A stretch of DNA of 64,000 nucleotides from Pseudomonas sp. KU43P (GTDB lineage: Bacteria; Pseudomonadota; Gammaproteobacteria; Pseudomonadales; Pseudomonadaceae), in contig NZ_AP019365.1 in NCBI RefSeq assembly GCF_033095865.1, positions 2,825,501-2,889,500 of the forward strand, read 5' to 3'. Each line of letters begins with the position of its first letter. The stretch's first letter is position 1. Shown here one piece after another: positions 52,760 to 61,284 of this stretch. Position numbers and translations under genes: made by a program. Below the pieces are notes generated by a model, which searched no databases, was not told the DNA's origin, and saw nothing but the letters and a program-made list of their open reading frames with translations.

Positions 52760-52990
52760 ATGGCCACTTACAACATTCAATATCGCTTGGCTGAAGAGCC
52801 GAAAAGTTACCGACTGGAGTTGGAGCAGGGCGAGCTCAGACGTCATGAGGCTGCAATGCACCTAATCGTGTTGCACTTCGGGGATAGTGAAAACAGTCTT
52901 GTACTGCCTGCAGCTGATTCATCGCCGGACGACATCCTAGCTCAAGCCGAGTTGCTTGGATTGTCTCAGATAGAGGTTTCCGCCGCGTAA
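52760..52990 (+). CDS. Small hypothetical protein (76 residues)
   Basis: Begins MATYNIQYRLAEEPKSYRLE and contains HEAAMHLIVLHFGDSENSLV, ending LSQIEVSAA. It is soluble, with a predicted beta-rich start and a C-terminal helix. GAGGTGAGC precedes ATG 52760. A degraded duplicate of its 5' part is found at 43552. Function unknown. Confidence 0.7.
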   Translation: MATYNIQYRLAEEPKSYRLELEQGELRRHEAAMHLIVLHFGDSENSLVLPAADSSPDDILAQAELLGLSQIEVSAA

Positions 52991-53112
52991 TGCTGGTTGC
53001 TCACTTCAGTCGGGCTGGGTGCCGATGCAATTCCTGCACGAACTCTTCGACTGAACCCGGATCGCTAGAGGCAGGTCGCATGTTCACATTCACAGCAAAA
53101 AGGATGTTAGCG

Positions 53113-53385
53113 ATGAAAGCAATGACTCGACTGTTCACCGGCCTTGCATTGGTTGGTGCTATGGGAGCCTCTTCCGCTTGGGCAGATACGCCTGGTGCTG
53201 ACTGGAAGGTAAACAAGGATCAGGCTGAGGCCACCTTGAAAGGCGCAGGTTACACCCAGATCACCAAGATCGAAGCCGACGATGGTCATTGGGAAGGTGA
53301 GGGCATCAAGGCTGATGGCAAGCGGTATGAATTCCAAGTTGATCCGCACGACGGGAAGATCATCAAAGACGAACTGGATAACTGA
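53113..53385 (+). CDS. Periplasmic PepSY-domain protein
   Basis: A 90-residue secreted protein: signal peptide MKAMTRLFTGLALVGAMGAS ending SAWA, then a single PepSY-like domain (NKDQAEATLKGAGYTQITKI and YEFQVDPHDGKIIKDEL). Such small periplasmic proteins are common in Pseudomonas and often depend on two-component regulation. ATG 53113 has AAGGA 8 bases upstream. A strong terminator follows. Confidence 0.85.
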   Translation: MKAMTRLFTGLALVGAMGASSAWADTPGADWKVNKDQAEATLKGAGYTQITKIEADDGHWEGEGIKADGKRYEFQVDPHDGKIIKDELDN

Positions 53386-53411
53386 TCAGGGCGGGTATTG
53401 CTCTCTGAGCC

Positions 53412-53438
53412 GCCCGCGCGTGGAGTGCGGGCTTTTTT
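53412..53438 (+). terminator. Rho-independent terminator of the PepSY gene
   Basis: GCCCGC and GCGGGC form a 6-bp stem with a 9-base loop followed by TTTTTT, about 27 bases after the PepSY stop codon. Confidence 0.88.
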
Positions 53439-53441
53439 CGG

Positions 53442-53535
53442 CTAGGCTCTGTACGAAAAGAGATGTCGCAAACACCGCATAAGCCTGTGAGACCATGGCG
53501 GCGTAGCTTTTCGCGAGTTTATCGAAGCGCGTTAC
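53442..53535 (-). repeat. IS end, left arm of inverted repeat
   Basis: Inverted copy of 53740-53838, differing by one substitution and a 5-base deletion plus a few changes near 53482-53490. It carries the terminal GGCTCTGTACGAAAAG. Confidence 0.8.
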
Positions 53536-53739
53536 GATCCGGCGATTCTCTTTCAGCCCGCCAAACATGCGTTCGATGATGATGACGGGTTGCATTCGAT
53601 ATTGGTCGCAGTAGCGTCGTAGCCCTTGTCGGCAAGCAGCCATTTACAGCGTTTGCGCGGGCGGCCACGTTGGCTTGATGGAATGCTGACTCGTCCAGCA
53701 GAGGCTGGGCGTAGCTAATGTCGCTGGCTTGAGAGAGAA

Positions 53740-53838
53740 GTAACGCGCTTCGATAAACTCGCGAAAAGCTACGCCGCCATGGTCTCACTGGCTTGTTCCA
53801 TGCGGTGTTTGCGACAACTCTTTTCGTACAGAGCCTAG
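53740..53838 (+). repeat. IS end, right arm of inverted repeat
   Basis: Contains the intact transposase C-terminal codons, ending in a TAG stop at the element border (53836-53838). Confidence 0.8.
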
Positions 53839-54024
53839 TTCGACCCAATCAATTTTCAGCGCGACTCCACCGTCGTACCATGTCCACACTTTTAGCCGGG
53901 TATCGACGTAGCGTGGTGGGTCATTAGTGCGAGTTCGAATCGCAACCAGAGCTGGACCCTCGAACACGTAGGCCGAGAGAGAGGAGGAGGGTGATGCCTG
54001 TTCGTGATCGGCTGATCTGCGCAC
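53785..54024 (-). pseudogene. Hypothetical gene truncated by the IS5-type element
   Basis: Starts at GTG 54024 with a perfect AAGGAGG 6 bases upstream, reads RRSADHEQASPSSSLSAYVF and RYVDTRLKVWTWYDGGVALK, then runs into the IS end at about 53838; the last 18 codons are IS sequence. The strong start signal shows a real gene whose 3' end was lost to insertion. The family is not recognised. Confidence 0.6.
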
Positions 54025-54035
54025 GACGAGCCTCC

Positions 54036-54200
54036 TTAACTGTCAAGCCGGCCCCACGCTGACGAGGCACGCTGCGCATTATGGCGGTTGGCTGACTCGG
54101 CTAGATAACGACTTGCATAACGACGTGGCATCGCCGAAGTCTCAGCCCAACCGCAGACTCGCCGGAGTTCGTCCGTGGCGCGCTCCAGGTCGTGCCCACG
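54036..54200 (-). pseudogene. Possible tyrosine recombinase C-terminal remnant
   Basis: The minus strand encodes ATDELRRVCGWAETSAMPRR and YASRYLAESANRHNAQR, which resembles the end of tyrosine integrases (GW..P.xxxRY). The catalytic tyrosine would be Tyr in RRYAS. The rest of the enzyme is missing. The similarity is short and the call tentative. Confidence 0.35.
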
Positions 54201-54228
54201 CTGCTCGACCCGATAAGCCAAGAAACGG

Positions 54229-54438
54229 TCAAGAGTAGTCAACATTGGTGATATGGCTCTCAAAGCGTTGCTCAATTACGTCGGCAACATCTGCAAATGC
54301 CACCTCGATGTTAGCTTGAGTGGTTGAATTCTGACGAGCGCGCGGGATGTATCGTGTAACAGACCAGGACAGATACTGCTTCAACTGCCGCAGGTACTGG
54401 TCACGGGTGTGCGGATCTATCGGTGGAGGAGATGCCAT
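54229..54438 (-). CDS. Short hypothetical protein, uncertain
   Basis: A 69-residue frame with ATG 54438 but no obvious ribosome binding site; it reads HTRDQYLRQLKQYLSWSVTR and VEVAFADVADVIEQRFES-like helical sequence. It overlaps or abuts the recombinase-like fragment and may be debris of the same element. Weak support. Confidence 0.25.
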   Translation of the reverse strand: MASPPPIDPHTRDQYLRQLKQYLSWSVTRYIPRARQNSTTQANIEVAFADVADVIEQRFESHITNVDYS

Positions 54439-54653
54439 TGCAGTCGTGCCGATTCGGGCGACCAGATTATCCGCCTGGCGGCCGCTTTGGAGCCAGAGGG
54501 TGTAACCGTCGAATCAGTGAGTTACGTGGCTTATGAACATATCGGACATAGCACTTCGTTTAACATAATATGCATTATGCGCACATTGCCATATTCCATG
54601 TGAGCCACACCCAAGGTACATTGCAGCACACGCGATCCCTCCAGGATGGCCTT

Positions 54654-55295
54654 ATGGCCTTTCTCAGCCCAAGGACGACTTCAGTGGCTTACCATCCATC
54701 TGCCGATCAGATCATCGATCTCTATGACCGTAACGCTTCTACATGGAACGACCTGCGCGGCAATCGCCTCACTGAACGCAAATGGGTCGAACGCTTCCAT
54801 GCATTACTGCAGCCATCGTCCACCGTATTGGATCTGGGCTGCGGCTCTGGTCAACCTGTGGCGCGTTACCTGATTGAGGCCGGCATGTCGATGGTTGGCG
54901 TGGATTCCTCGACACACATGATCGCGCTGTGCGCTGAGCGTTTCCCGGACCAGCACTGGCTACAGGCTGACATGCGTACCTTGAGCCTGAACACACAGTT
55001 TGCAGGCATCCTGGCCTGGAACAGCTTTTTCCACCTCAAGCCTGATGACCAACGCCTGATGTTTCCGATTTTCCAACAACATGCGGCCCCAGGTGCGTTG
55101 TTGATGTTCACCAGTGGCCCGTCATTTGGCGAAGCGCTGGGCGAATTCCAGGGTGAAACGCTGTATCACGCAAGCCTGGACCCGCAGGAATACCGAGCTC
55201 AACTTGCTGATCATGGCTTCGAAGTGCTGGACCATATCCTTGAAGACAAGGCGTCTGGCGGCCTGACGGTGTGGCTGGCACGTCGCCTCCTCTGA
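54654..55295 (+). CDS. Class I SAM-dependent methyltransferase
   Basis: A 213-residue protein. Motif I is VLDLGCGSGQPVARYLIEAG near residue 60, followed by VGVDSSTHMIALCAERFP (acidic loop) and AGILAWNSFFHLKPDDQRLM. This is a methyltransferase-11/25-type small-molecule methylase. The start is ATG 54654 with AGGA 8 bases upstream. It stands alone between IS debris and a strong hairpin; the substrate is unknown. Confidence 0.85.
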   Translation: MAFLSPRTTSVAYHPSADQIIDLYDRNASTWNDLRGNRLTERKWVERFHALLQPSSTVLDLGCGSGQPVARYLIEAGMSMVGVDSSTHMIALCAERFPDQHWLQADMRTLSLNTQFAGILAWNSFFHLKPDDQRLMFPIFQQHAAPGALLMFTSGPSFGEALGEFQGETLYHASLDPQEYRAQLADHGFEVLDHILEDKASGGLTVWLARRLL

Positions 55296-55316
55296 TTTCA
55301 TATAGAGATAAAAATT

Positions 55317-55350
55317 ATAACTCGACTAAATATTCATTTAGTCGAGTTAT
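55317..55350. terminator. Bidirectional terminator hairpin
   Basis: ATAACTCGACTAAAT and ATTTAGTCGAGTTAT form a perfect 15-bp stem with a 4-base loop. On the minus strand it is followed by AATTTTTATC, so it should end the amidohydrolase transcript well; the plus-strand tail is weaker. Confidence 0.85.
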
Positions 55351-55405
55351 ATAACGGGTGTGTCCGGGAATACAGGATCAGCCCCTGCCCTACAGCTTCT
55401 TACCC

Positions 55406-56452
55406 TCAAACCAGTCGAGGGAACAGCCGCAAGGCGTTATCCCGATTAACCGCCAAGCGCTGTTCCTCGGTGAAACCGTAAGCATCCAGTAATCCGGTGA
55501 AATGGCTCGATCGCGCTTTATTAGCATACGGCCAGTCACTGCCAAAGGTGATGTTCTCGGGTTTCGCGAATGCCAGTAACGCCGGCAAGGCATACGGGCT
55601 TCCGGACAGCGCCGTATCAAAGTAGAACTTGCGCAGGCGCTGGATCCCTCCCTCTGTACTGCCATCTTCCGAGCAGACCCGGGCCATACGCTCAGCGGCG
55701 TAAGGCACAAACCCGCCCGCATGGGAAAGAATGATCTTCAAGTCCGGATAGCGTTCCAGGCAGCCCCGCTTGGCCAGGTTGAGGGCCGCGCGCGTGGTGT
55801 CGAGAAGAAAGTCCGCGGCATAGGGTGGAATGCCATCGACCGGCTCGCCAGCAAGCTCCGAAGGGTGCACGAATACCGTGGCGTGATGACGGTTCAGTGT
55901 CTTCATGAGTGGATCCCACTCAGGCGCGCCTAAGTAGGTGCCCCGTACGCTTGCGAGCAATACCACGCCGTCAGCCTTCAACGTGGTCAACGCATACTCG
56001 GCTTGCTCGATCGCGCCTGCAACATCCGGCAGCGTCAAGGTGGCGAAGAAGCCGAATCTCCCCGGGTGCTTGTCGACCACCTCGGCACAGAACTCGTTGA
56101 CCTCCTTGGCCTTGACGCGTGCTTCTGCATCGTTGCCAAGGTGTACGCCAGGCGTCGACACCGAGAGAATGCCCGTCGCGATGCCGTTGGTGTCCATCAG
56201 GTCCAATGCGCCCTCGACGCTCCAATCTGGAATAGGCAGACCGCCTGAAGCGATGCCTCGGGAGGCAAGCCACTTGGCATAGAACGGTGGAACGACATGC
56301 TGGTGCGTATCAATCCGTGGAGCATGCTTCGAGGTGGAGAGCCCCGTTGACGTGCTGCTTTCAGAAGCACGCGCGCTGGAGGGGGTCAAGGAAGAAACCG
56401 CCGCGACGGTCGCGGCGGTTGCCATGGATTGAAGGATTTGTCTGCGATTCAT
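55406..56452 (-). CDS. Exported amidohydrolase (ACMSD/6-MSA decarboxylase-like family)
   Basis: A 348-residue member of amidohydrolase family 2. It has a probable Tat-like leader (MNRRQILQSMATAATVAAVS), metal motif RIDTHQHVVPP, KIILSHAGGFVPYAAERM and the metal-binding aspartate in NITFGSDWPY. Relatives decarboxylate or hydrolyse aromatic acids or lactones. It diverges from the mhpR-type regulator over 220 bases, so it may belong to the same aromatic-acid regulon. Confidence 0.82.
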   Translation of the reverse strand: MNRRQILQSMATAATVAAVSSLTPSSARASESSTSTGLSTSKHAPRIDTHQHVVPPFYAKWLASRGIASGGLPIPDWSVEGALDLMDTNGIATGILSVSTPGVHLGNDAEARVKAKEVNEFCAEVVDKHPGRFGFFATLTLPDVAGAIEQAEYALTTLKADGVVLLASVRGTYLGAPEWDPLMKTLNRHHATVFVHPSELAGEPVDGIPPYAADFLLDTTRAALNLAKRGCLERYPDLKIILSHAGGFVPYAAERMARVCSEDGSTEGGIQRLRKFYFDTALSGSPYALPALLAFAKPENITFGSDWPYANKARSSHFTGLLDAYGFTEEQRLAVNRDNALRLFPRLV

Positions 56453-56672
56453 AAGGAGCGCCTTTGTTGTAAAGGAGGGTCAGGCAACTGCAAGGGCATG
56501 GAGCAAAGTCGCTGACCTTCAACAAAAGCGGTACAGACAAGGTCGGGCAGACATGGTGTTTCCCTGTCAGGGCTTGGTTATTAGCGAGTATAAGAATGGC
56601 GAGAATTGTCCTACAATAAAAAACTGCATTGCTGGGCACTGTATGCACATCATTAATTTTTAAGGTTTTTTG

Positions 56673-57494
56673 ATGAATATTGACCGAGGCTCGGATTACA
56701 AGACAGTGCGCGGATTGAGCCGTGGCCTGGCTTTGCTCAATGCGCTAAATCGCCTTGATGGCGGTGCCTCACCGTCCCTCCTGGCCGAAATTACTGGCCT
56801 GCACCGCACCACCGTGCGCCGCCTGCTGGAAACGTTGCAGGACGAAGGTTATGTGCGCCGCAGCGAGTCTGACGACAGCTTCCGCCTGGCCCTCAAGGTG
56901 CGTGAACTGAGTGAAGGCTTTCGCGATGAGCAATGGGTCAGCGCCACCGCGGCACCGTTGTTGGCGGACCTGCTGCAGGAGGTCGTGTGGCCGACCGATA
57001 TCTGTACGTTGGATGTCGATGCGATGGTGGTCCGTGAAACCACCCATCGCTTCAGCCGGCTGTCATTTCAGCGCTCGATGATTGGACGCCGCCTGCCACT
57101 GCTGCAAACGGCGACAGGATTGACCTACCTTGCGTTCTGCGGCGATGCCGAGCGTGAGCAGATCATTGCCCTGCTGGCAAAACGTGAAGGTGCAGAATTC
57201 CAGTTGGCGCGCAATGTTCCCCAACTTGAAAACGTACTGCGCAGGGTCAGGCACCTGGGATACGGCGAGAACTTCATGGCTTGGAACACCGAGGAGAAAA
57301 TCGCCTCGATCGCCGTACCGGTGATCGCCGAACAACGTTTGCTAGGCTGTCTGAATCTGGTGTACGTGGCAAAAGCGATGTCCATCGAGCAGGCTGCACA
57401 CCGCTATCTGGGCGCACTGCAGAAAACAGCCCGGTTGATTCAGGAAAAGCTGGAGGCGTCGCTTAAAACTCCACCTTGCCCCGACCGGCCTTGA
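56673..57494 (+). CDS. mhpR: MhpR-like IclR activator of the mhp genes
   Basis: A 273-residue IclR regulator. YKTVRGLSRGLALLNALNRL, LHRTTVRRLLETLQDEGYVR, VVWPTDICTLDVDAMVVRET and HRFSRLSF follow E. coli MhpR almost step by step. It should activate the mhp genes with 3-(3-hydroxyphenyl)propionate. The last residues (KTPPCPDRP) are encoded by sequence antisense to an arfB fragment, so the original C-terminus seems to have been replaced at a junction. ATG 56673 has TAAGG upstream. Confidence 0.88.
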   Translation: MNIDRGSDYKTVRGLSRGLALLNALNRLDGGASPSLLAEITGLHRTTVRRLLETLQDEGYVRRSESDDSFRLALKVRELSEGFRDEQWVSATAAPLLADLLQEVVWPTDICTLDVDAMVVRETTHRFSRLSFQRSMIGRRLPLLQTATGLTYLAFCGDAEREQIIALLAKREGAEFQLARNVPQLENVLRRVRHLGYGENFMAWNTEEKIASIAVPVIAEQRLLGCLNLVYVAKAMSIEQAAHRYLGALQKTARLIQEKLEASLKTPPCPDRP

Positions 57495-57588
57495 CAGTGC
57501 TGCGCCTGGCTTTGCCGTCGAGGCGGCGGGTCTTCGAGCCCAGGGTCGGCTTGGTGGGGCGGCGTTTCTTTTCGGTCTTGCCGGCAGA
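57463..57588 (-). pseudogene. arfB (peptide-release rescue factor) 3' remnant
   Basis: The minus strand encodes KTEKKRRPTKPTLGSKTRRL, then DGKARRSTVKAGRGKVEF and a stop at 57463-57465. This is the basic C-terminal tail of ArfB/YaeJ, which inserts into the ribosomal mRNA channel. The catalytic GGQ domain is missing. Its 3' end overlaps the mhpR 3' end by 32 bases on the opposite strand. Confidence 0.7.
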
Positions 57589-57666
57589 TGGTCAGCATGG
57601 CTTGGCCCTTGTGATTGCCCTCCATTATCACAGCCTTCGCCGCTCGCCCACAGGGGTGATTTCGAT

Positions 57667-58932
57667 CTACCAGAGCTTGATTGTGTAATCCACGTTGATC
57701 CTCAATTCATTGTCATCGCGATGTGTGGCGCCAGCCAGGAAGTCGTTGCGATACCAGGCGTGCCGCAGTCGCAGCGTCACATCCTTGAATGGACCCTGCT
57801 GAATGACGTACGCCAACTCTACATCTTTCTCGCTCTCGCTCAGCCCGCCCCCACCCAACTTCGCCAACTCGATGTTGTCACCCCGTACATAGCGCAGCAT
57901 GGCTTTGAGCCCAGGCACACCAAACGGCGCGAAGTTCTGGTCGAACCTGGCCTGCCAGCTGCGCTCCTTGGGGTTGATGAACTCCGAGCTGAGCGTGCCT
58001 TCGGTAATGATCAGTGGCTCGGTCCCGTACAGGTAAGGCATGGCGGTATCACCGTCGAGCCGCATGTATCCGACCCCCAGGCTGTGGCTCGCCCACGCAT
58101 AGGTGAGCATCAGCGCAGCGTTGCGGTTGTCCACTGGCCCCGCCTTGGCGGCGCCGTCCTCTTGGGTGATGAACAGGCGAAAATCGCTCTTCAGGCGCCC
58201 TGCTCCGAGCTTGCGTTCATCCAGCAAGCCGACGAAGTCCTTGCGGTACAACTGGTCCAACTCGGCATGGTAATAGCGCAAGGTCAAGGCATCGGACCAG
58301 GCGTAATCGCCACCCAGGAACAGAAACTGGTCAGCGGTTGCGGCGCCGTTGAAGCGGCCATTGGGCGCGGCCACGCTCATTTTCTGGTAGTCGGTGGAGT
58401 CGCGCAGGTTGATGCGGTCGAGCCAGCCTGCATGCAAGGTCAGCCGGTCGATATCGCTGGACCGCAGGTAGGTGCCACGGAACGTCTGCGGCAACAAACG
58501 GGCCGGGCTGGCGAAGGCAATCGGCAGGAAGGTGCTGATGGTGCCGCCCTGCAACTCGGTACGCGAGATGCGCATCTTGGCGGTCAGGCCCAGTTCGGAA
58601 TAGTCATCGACCGGCTCGCGGGTGCTGCGATCAAAGGGCAGCAGACCGGTGCCGGTGCGATCAGGCGAGGAATCCAGCTTCACGCCGAGCATGCCCTTGG
58701 CATCCAGGCCGAAACCGACCGGGCCATCGCTGAAACCAGAGCTGAAATCCAGGATGAATCCCTGGGCCCATTCGCGGGCGGCCGCCTGAGGCGTGGCGCC
58801 CAGGTAGTTGCGGTCGAAGTAGTAGTTGCGCAGCACCAGCGCGGCGTGGCTGTCTTCGACGAAGCCTGCCGCCTGGGCAGCGCTGCAGCCGAACACGGCA
58901 ATAGCCAGGCAGATTTTCGGGGCCTTGTGCAT
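57667..58932 (-). CDS. OprD family outer-membrane porin
   Basis: About 421 residues with signal peptide MHKAPKICLAIAVFGCSAAQ then AAGFVEDSHAALVLRNYYFD, the standard start of mature OprD porins; the C-terminal INVDYTIKLW ends in an aromatic residue as expected of a beta-barrel. ATG 58932 is chosen over GTG 58938. It is the distal gene of the mhp cluster and probably admits phenylpropionate-type aromatic acids. Confidence 0.88.
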   Translation of the reverse strand: MHKAPKICLAIAVFGCSAAQAAGFVEDSHAALVLRNYYFDRNYLGATPQAAAREWAQGFILDFSSGFSDGPVGFGLDAKGMLGVKLDSSPDRTGTGLLPFDRSTREPVDDYSELGLTAKMRISRTELQGGTISTFLPIAFASPARLLPQTFRGTYLRSSDIDRLTLHAGWLDRINLRDSTDYQKMSVAAPNGRFNGAATADQFLFLGGDYAWSDALTLRYYHAELDQLYRKDFVGLLDERKLGAGRLKSDFRLFITQEDGAAKAGPVDNRNAALMLTYAWASHSLGVGYMRLDGDTAMPYLYGTEPLIITEGTLSSEFINPKERSWQARFDQNFAPFGVPGLKAMLRYVRGDNIELAKLGGGGLSESEKDVELAYVIQQGPFKDVTLRLRHAWYRNDFLAGATHRDDNELRINVDYTIKLW

Positions 58933-59011
58933 GGTCACTTCACTTTCTTGTAGTTGTAGGAAGCCCTGCCGCAGGTGCAGCAGGGAGCACGCAAGGTTTA
59001 ACCGCTGTAAG

Positions 59012-60193
59012 TCAGGCGGGGCGGCGGCCGATCAGGCGAAACAACGCCAGGGCCGCGATCACCACCCCTGGGGCCGAGGCCATGAGCACCCCGGTCGAGC
59101 CTGCGCCGAGGGCGAGCATCTGGCCGGCCACCAACGGGCCGCTCATTGCCCCGAGGCGGCCGACCGCCACCGCTGCGCCAACGCCCGTGGCGCGCACGCG
59201 CACCGGGTAGAAGTGCGGTGCCAAGGCGTACAACACGCCCTGCCCGCCGGTGGCGAAGAAGCCTGCGAAGAACCCGGCGACGAGCATCGCCGGCAACGCG
59301 CTCGCGAACCCCAGGCCCGCCAGGGCGGCGAGAATCCCCAGGTACACCAGGGCTGTCGTGATCCCGGCCGGCAGGCGCTCGAGCACCTGGCCCAAGACCA
59401 ACGTGCCGATGGCCGCGCCAATCTGCAGGGCGAACATCACCCAACTGGCGTCATGGCTGCTGAAACCCTGACCGACCAGCAGGCTCGGCAGCCAATTGAT
59501 CAGGATGTACACCACCATCAAGGTGAAGAAGTAGCTCAGCCACAATAGCCAAGTCGCGCGTTGCCCAAACAGCTCGTGGCGCAGGCTGGGCGAACTCTGG
59601 GCAGGTGCAGTGGCGCGGAACTCGCGGGATTCGGGCAGGTACCGCGCCAGCAGTGGGAGGATCAGCAACGGCCCGATGCCGCCGACGTGGAACACCCGCT
59701 GCCATTCCCCGCTGTAACCGGCAATCCCGATGCCGGCAGCCAACGCCGCGCCCAAGGGCACGCCGCAGTACATCAGGCTGACCGCGCTGCCACGCAGGCG
59801 TTCGCCAGCCGCTTCGCTGGTGAGGGCGATCAGGTTAGGCAGCGCGGCGCCCAGCCCCACCCCGGTGAACAGCCGGGCCAGTAGCAGGCTGGGCAGGCTC
59901 CAGGCGTGCGCGGTGGCCAGGGAAAAAACACCGAACAGCGCCACCGAGCCGAACAGGATGCGCTTGCGCCCGAAACGGTCGGCCAGCCAGCCGCCGACCA
60001 GGGCGCCTGGCAGCAAGCCGAGGATGCCGGCGCTGAACACCCAACCCATTTCCAGCTTGCCCAGGCCAAAAGCGGCCGCCATGCCCGGGGCAGCGATGCC
60101 GGCAGCTTGCAGGTCAAGGCCTTCGAGCAGGGCGACGAGGAAACACAGGCCGATGGTGACGGCCACGCGAGGCGCGTTGTTAGCAGTAGTCAT
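59012..60193 (-). CDS. mhpT: MFS 3-(3-hydroxyphenyl)propionate transporter
   Basis: A 393-residue aromatic acid:H+ symporter. CFLVALLEGLDLQAAGIAAP, GGWLADRFGRKRIL and LARLFTGVGLGAALPNLIAL match the AAHS family and MhpT. The start is ATG 60193, not the upstream in-frame ATG 60274, which lies inside the intergenic hairpin region. It sits in the mhp operon between mhpE and the porin gene. Confidence 0.88.
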   Translation of the reverse strand: MTTANNAPRVAVTIGLCFLVALLEGLDLQAAGIAAPGMAAAFGLGKLEMGWVFSAGILGLLPGALVGGWLADRFGRKRILFGSVALFGVFSLATAHAWSLPSLLLARLFTGVGLGAALPNLIALTSEAAGERLRGSAVSLMYCGVPLGAALAAGIGIAGYSGEWQRVFHVGGIGPLLILPLLARYLPESREFRATAPAQSSPSLRHELFGQRATWLLWLSYFFTLMVVYILINWLPSLLVGQGFSSHDASWVMFALQIGAAIGTLVLGQVLERLPAGITTALVYLGILAALAGLGFASALPAMLVAGFFAGFFATGGQGVLYALAPHFYPVRVRATGVGAAVAVGRLGAMSGPLVAGQMLALGAGSTGVLMASAPGVVIAALALFRLIGRRPA

Positions 60194-60244
60194 GAAGACA
60201 CCCGTTTTGTTTTTATGTTGGGTTGTTATCGTGTTGCCGGAGTT

Positions 60245-60263
60245 GGGGCCGCATGGCGGCCCC
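60245..60263. promoter_or_regulatory. Intercistronic hairpin between mhpE and mhpT
   Basis: GGGGCCGC-ATG-GCGGCCCC is a perfect 8-bp GC stem with a 3-base loop, in the only sizeable gap (80 bases) of the operon. It may attenuate transcription or protect the upstream mRNA, lowering transporter expression relative to the enzymes. No T run follows. Confidence 0.55.
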
Positions 60264-60273
60264 GGCAGCTGCA

Positions 60274-61284
60274 TCAGCGTTTGAGCAGGTCCAGCGCCAC
60301 ATCCACGATCATGTCTTCCTGACCGCCCACCATCCGGCGCTTGCCCAGCTCGACGAGGATGTCGACCGCCTTGATGCCGTAACGAGCAGCGGCGACTTCG
60401 GCATGGCGCAGGAAGCTCGAATAGACGCCGGCATACCCCAGCGCCAGGGTCTCGCGGTCCACCCGTACCGGGCGGTCCTGCAGCGGGCGCACCAGGTCAT
60501 CGGCGGCATCCATCAGGGCGTACAGGTCCGTGCCGTGGTTCCAGCCCAACTTGTCGGCAGCGGCGATGAACACCTCCAGCGGGGCGTTGCCGGCACCGGC
60601 GCCCATGCCGGCGAGGCTGGCGTCGATGCGATCGCAGCCCTCCTCCACTGCGGCGATGGAGTTGGCCACGCCCAGGCTGAGGTTATGGTGGGCATGGATA
60701 CCGGTTGCGGTCGCCGGGTCCAGCACCGCCTTCACGGCGCGAAAGCGCGCGCGGATGTCGTCCATGTTCATCGCACCGCCGGAATCGACCACATAGATGC
60801 AGGTGGCACCGTAGCTTTCCATCAGCTTGGCCTGCTGCGCCAACCCTTCGGGCGTCTGCATGTGGCTCATCATCAGGAAGCCCACGGTGTCCATGCCCAG
60901 CTCGCGGGCATATTCGATGTGCTGGCGCGAGACATCCGCCTCGGTGCAGTGAGTGGCCACGCGCACGACGCGGGCGCCGGCATCATAGGCGTTCTTCAAA
61001 TCATGGGTGGTGCCGATCCCTGGCAGCAGCAGCGTGGCGATCTTGGCGTGGTTGACCGCGTCGGCCGCTGCTTCGATCCATTCGAGGTCGGTATGGGCGC
61101 CGAAACCATAGTTGAAACTGGAGCCCTGCAGGCCATCGCCGTGGGCGACCTCGATGGCGTCGACCTTGGCCCGGTCCAGGGCCGTGGCGATGGCATGCAC
61201 CTCGTCCAGCGAATACTGGTGGCGGATGGCGTGCATGCCATCACGCAGGGTCACGTCGCAGATATAGAGTTTCTTGCCGTTCAT
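60274..61284 (-). CDS. mhpE: 4-hydroxy-2-oxovalerate aldolase
   Basis: A 336-residue DRE-TIM metallolyase: [20 protein letters not shown] at the start and metal-site [20 protein letters not shown] later. It splits 4-hydroxy-2-oxopentanoate to pyruvate and acetaldehyde, the latter channelled to MhpF. Its start overlaps the mhpF stop by 4 bases (ATGA). Confidence 0.95.
   Translation of the reverse strand: MNGKKLYICDVTLRDGMHAIRHQYSLDEVHAIATALDRAKVDAIEVAHGDGLQGSSFNYGFGAHTDLEWIEAAADAVNHAKIATLLLPGIGTTHDLKNAYDAGARVVRVATHCTEADVSRQHIEYARELGMDTVGFLMMSHMQTPEGLAQQAKLMESYGATCIYVVDSGGAMNMDDIRARFRAVKAVLDPATATGIHAHHNLSLGVANSIAAVEEGCDRIDASLAGMGAGAGNAPLEVFIAAADKLGWNHGTDLYALMDAADDLVRPLQDRPVRVDRETLALGYAGVYSSFLRHAEVAAARYGIKAVDILVELGKRRMVGGQEDMIVDVALDLLKR

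Larger units (their letters stand above)
53442..53838. mobile_element. IS5-type remnant with two outward-facing right ends
   Basis: About 400 bases bounded by nearly identical inverted repeats of about 95 bases starting CTAGGCTCTGTACGAAAAG. Each arm is the same end of one IS: both encode the transposase C-terminus (VTRFDKLAKSYAAMVS). The right arm is in frame to its stop (LACSMRCLRQLFSYRA); the left arm has a 5-base deletion that alters its end. The central part reads, on the minus strand, transposase fragments such as RMFGGLKENRR. No full transposase or catalytic triad remains, so it is not autonomous. CTAG at both outer borders may be part of the target duplication. Confidence 0.8.
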
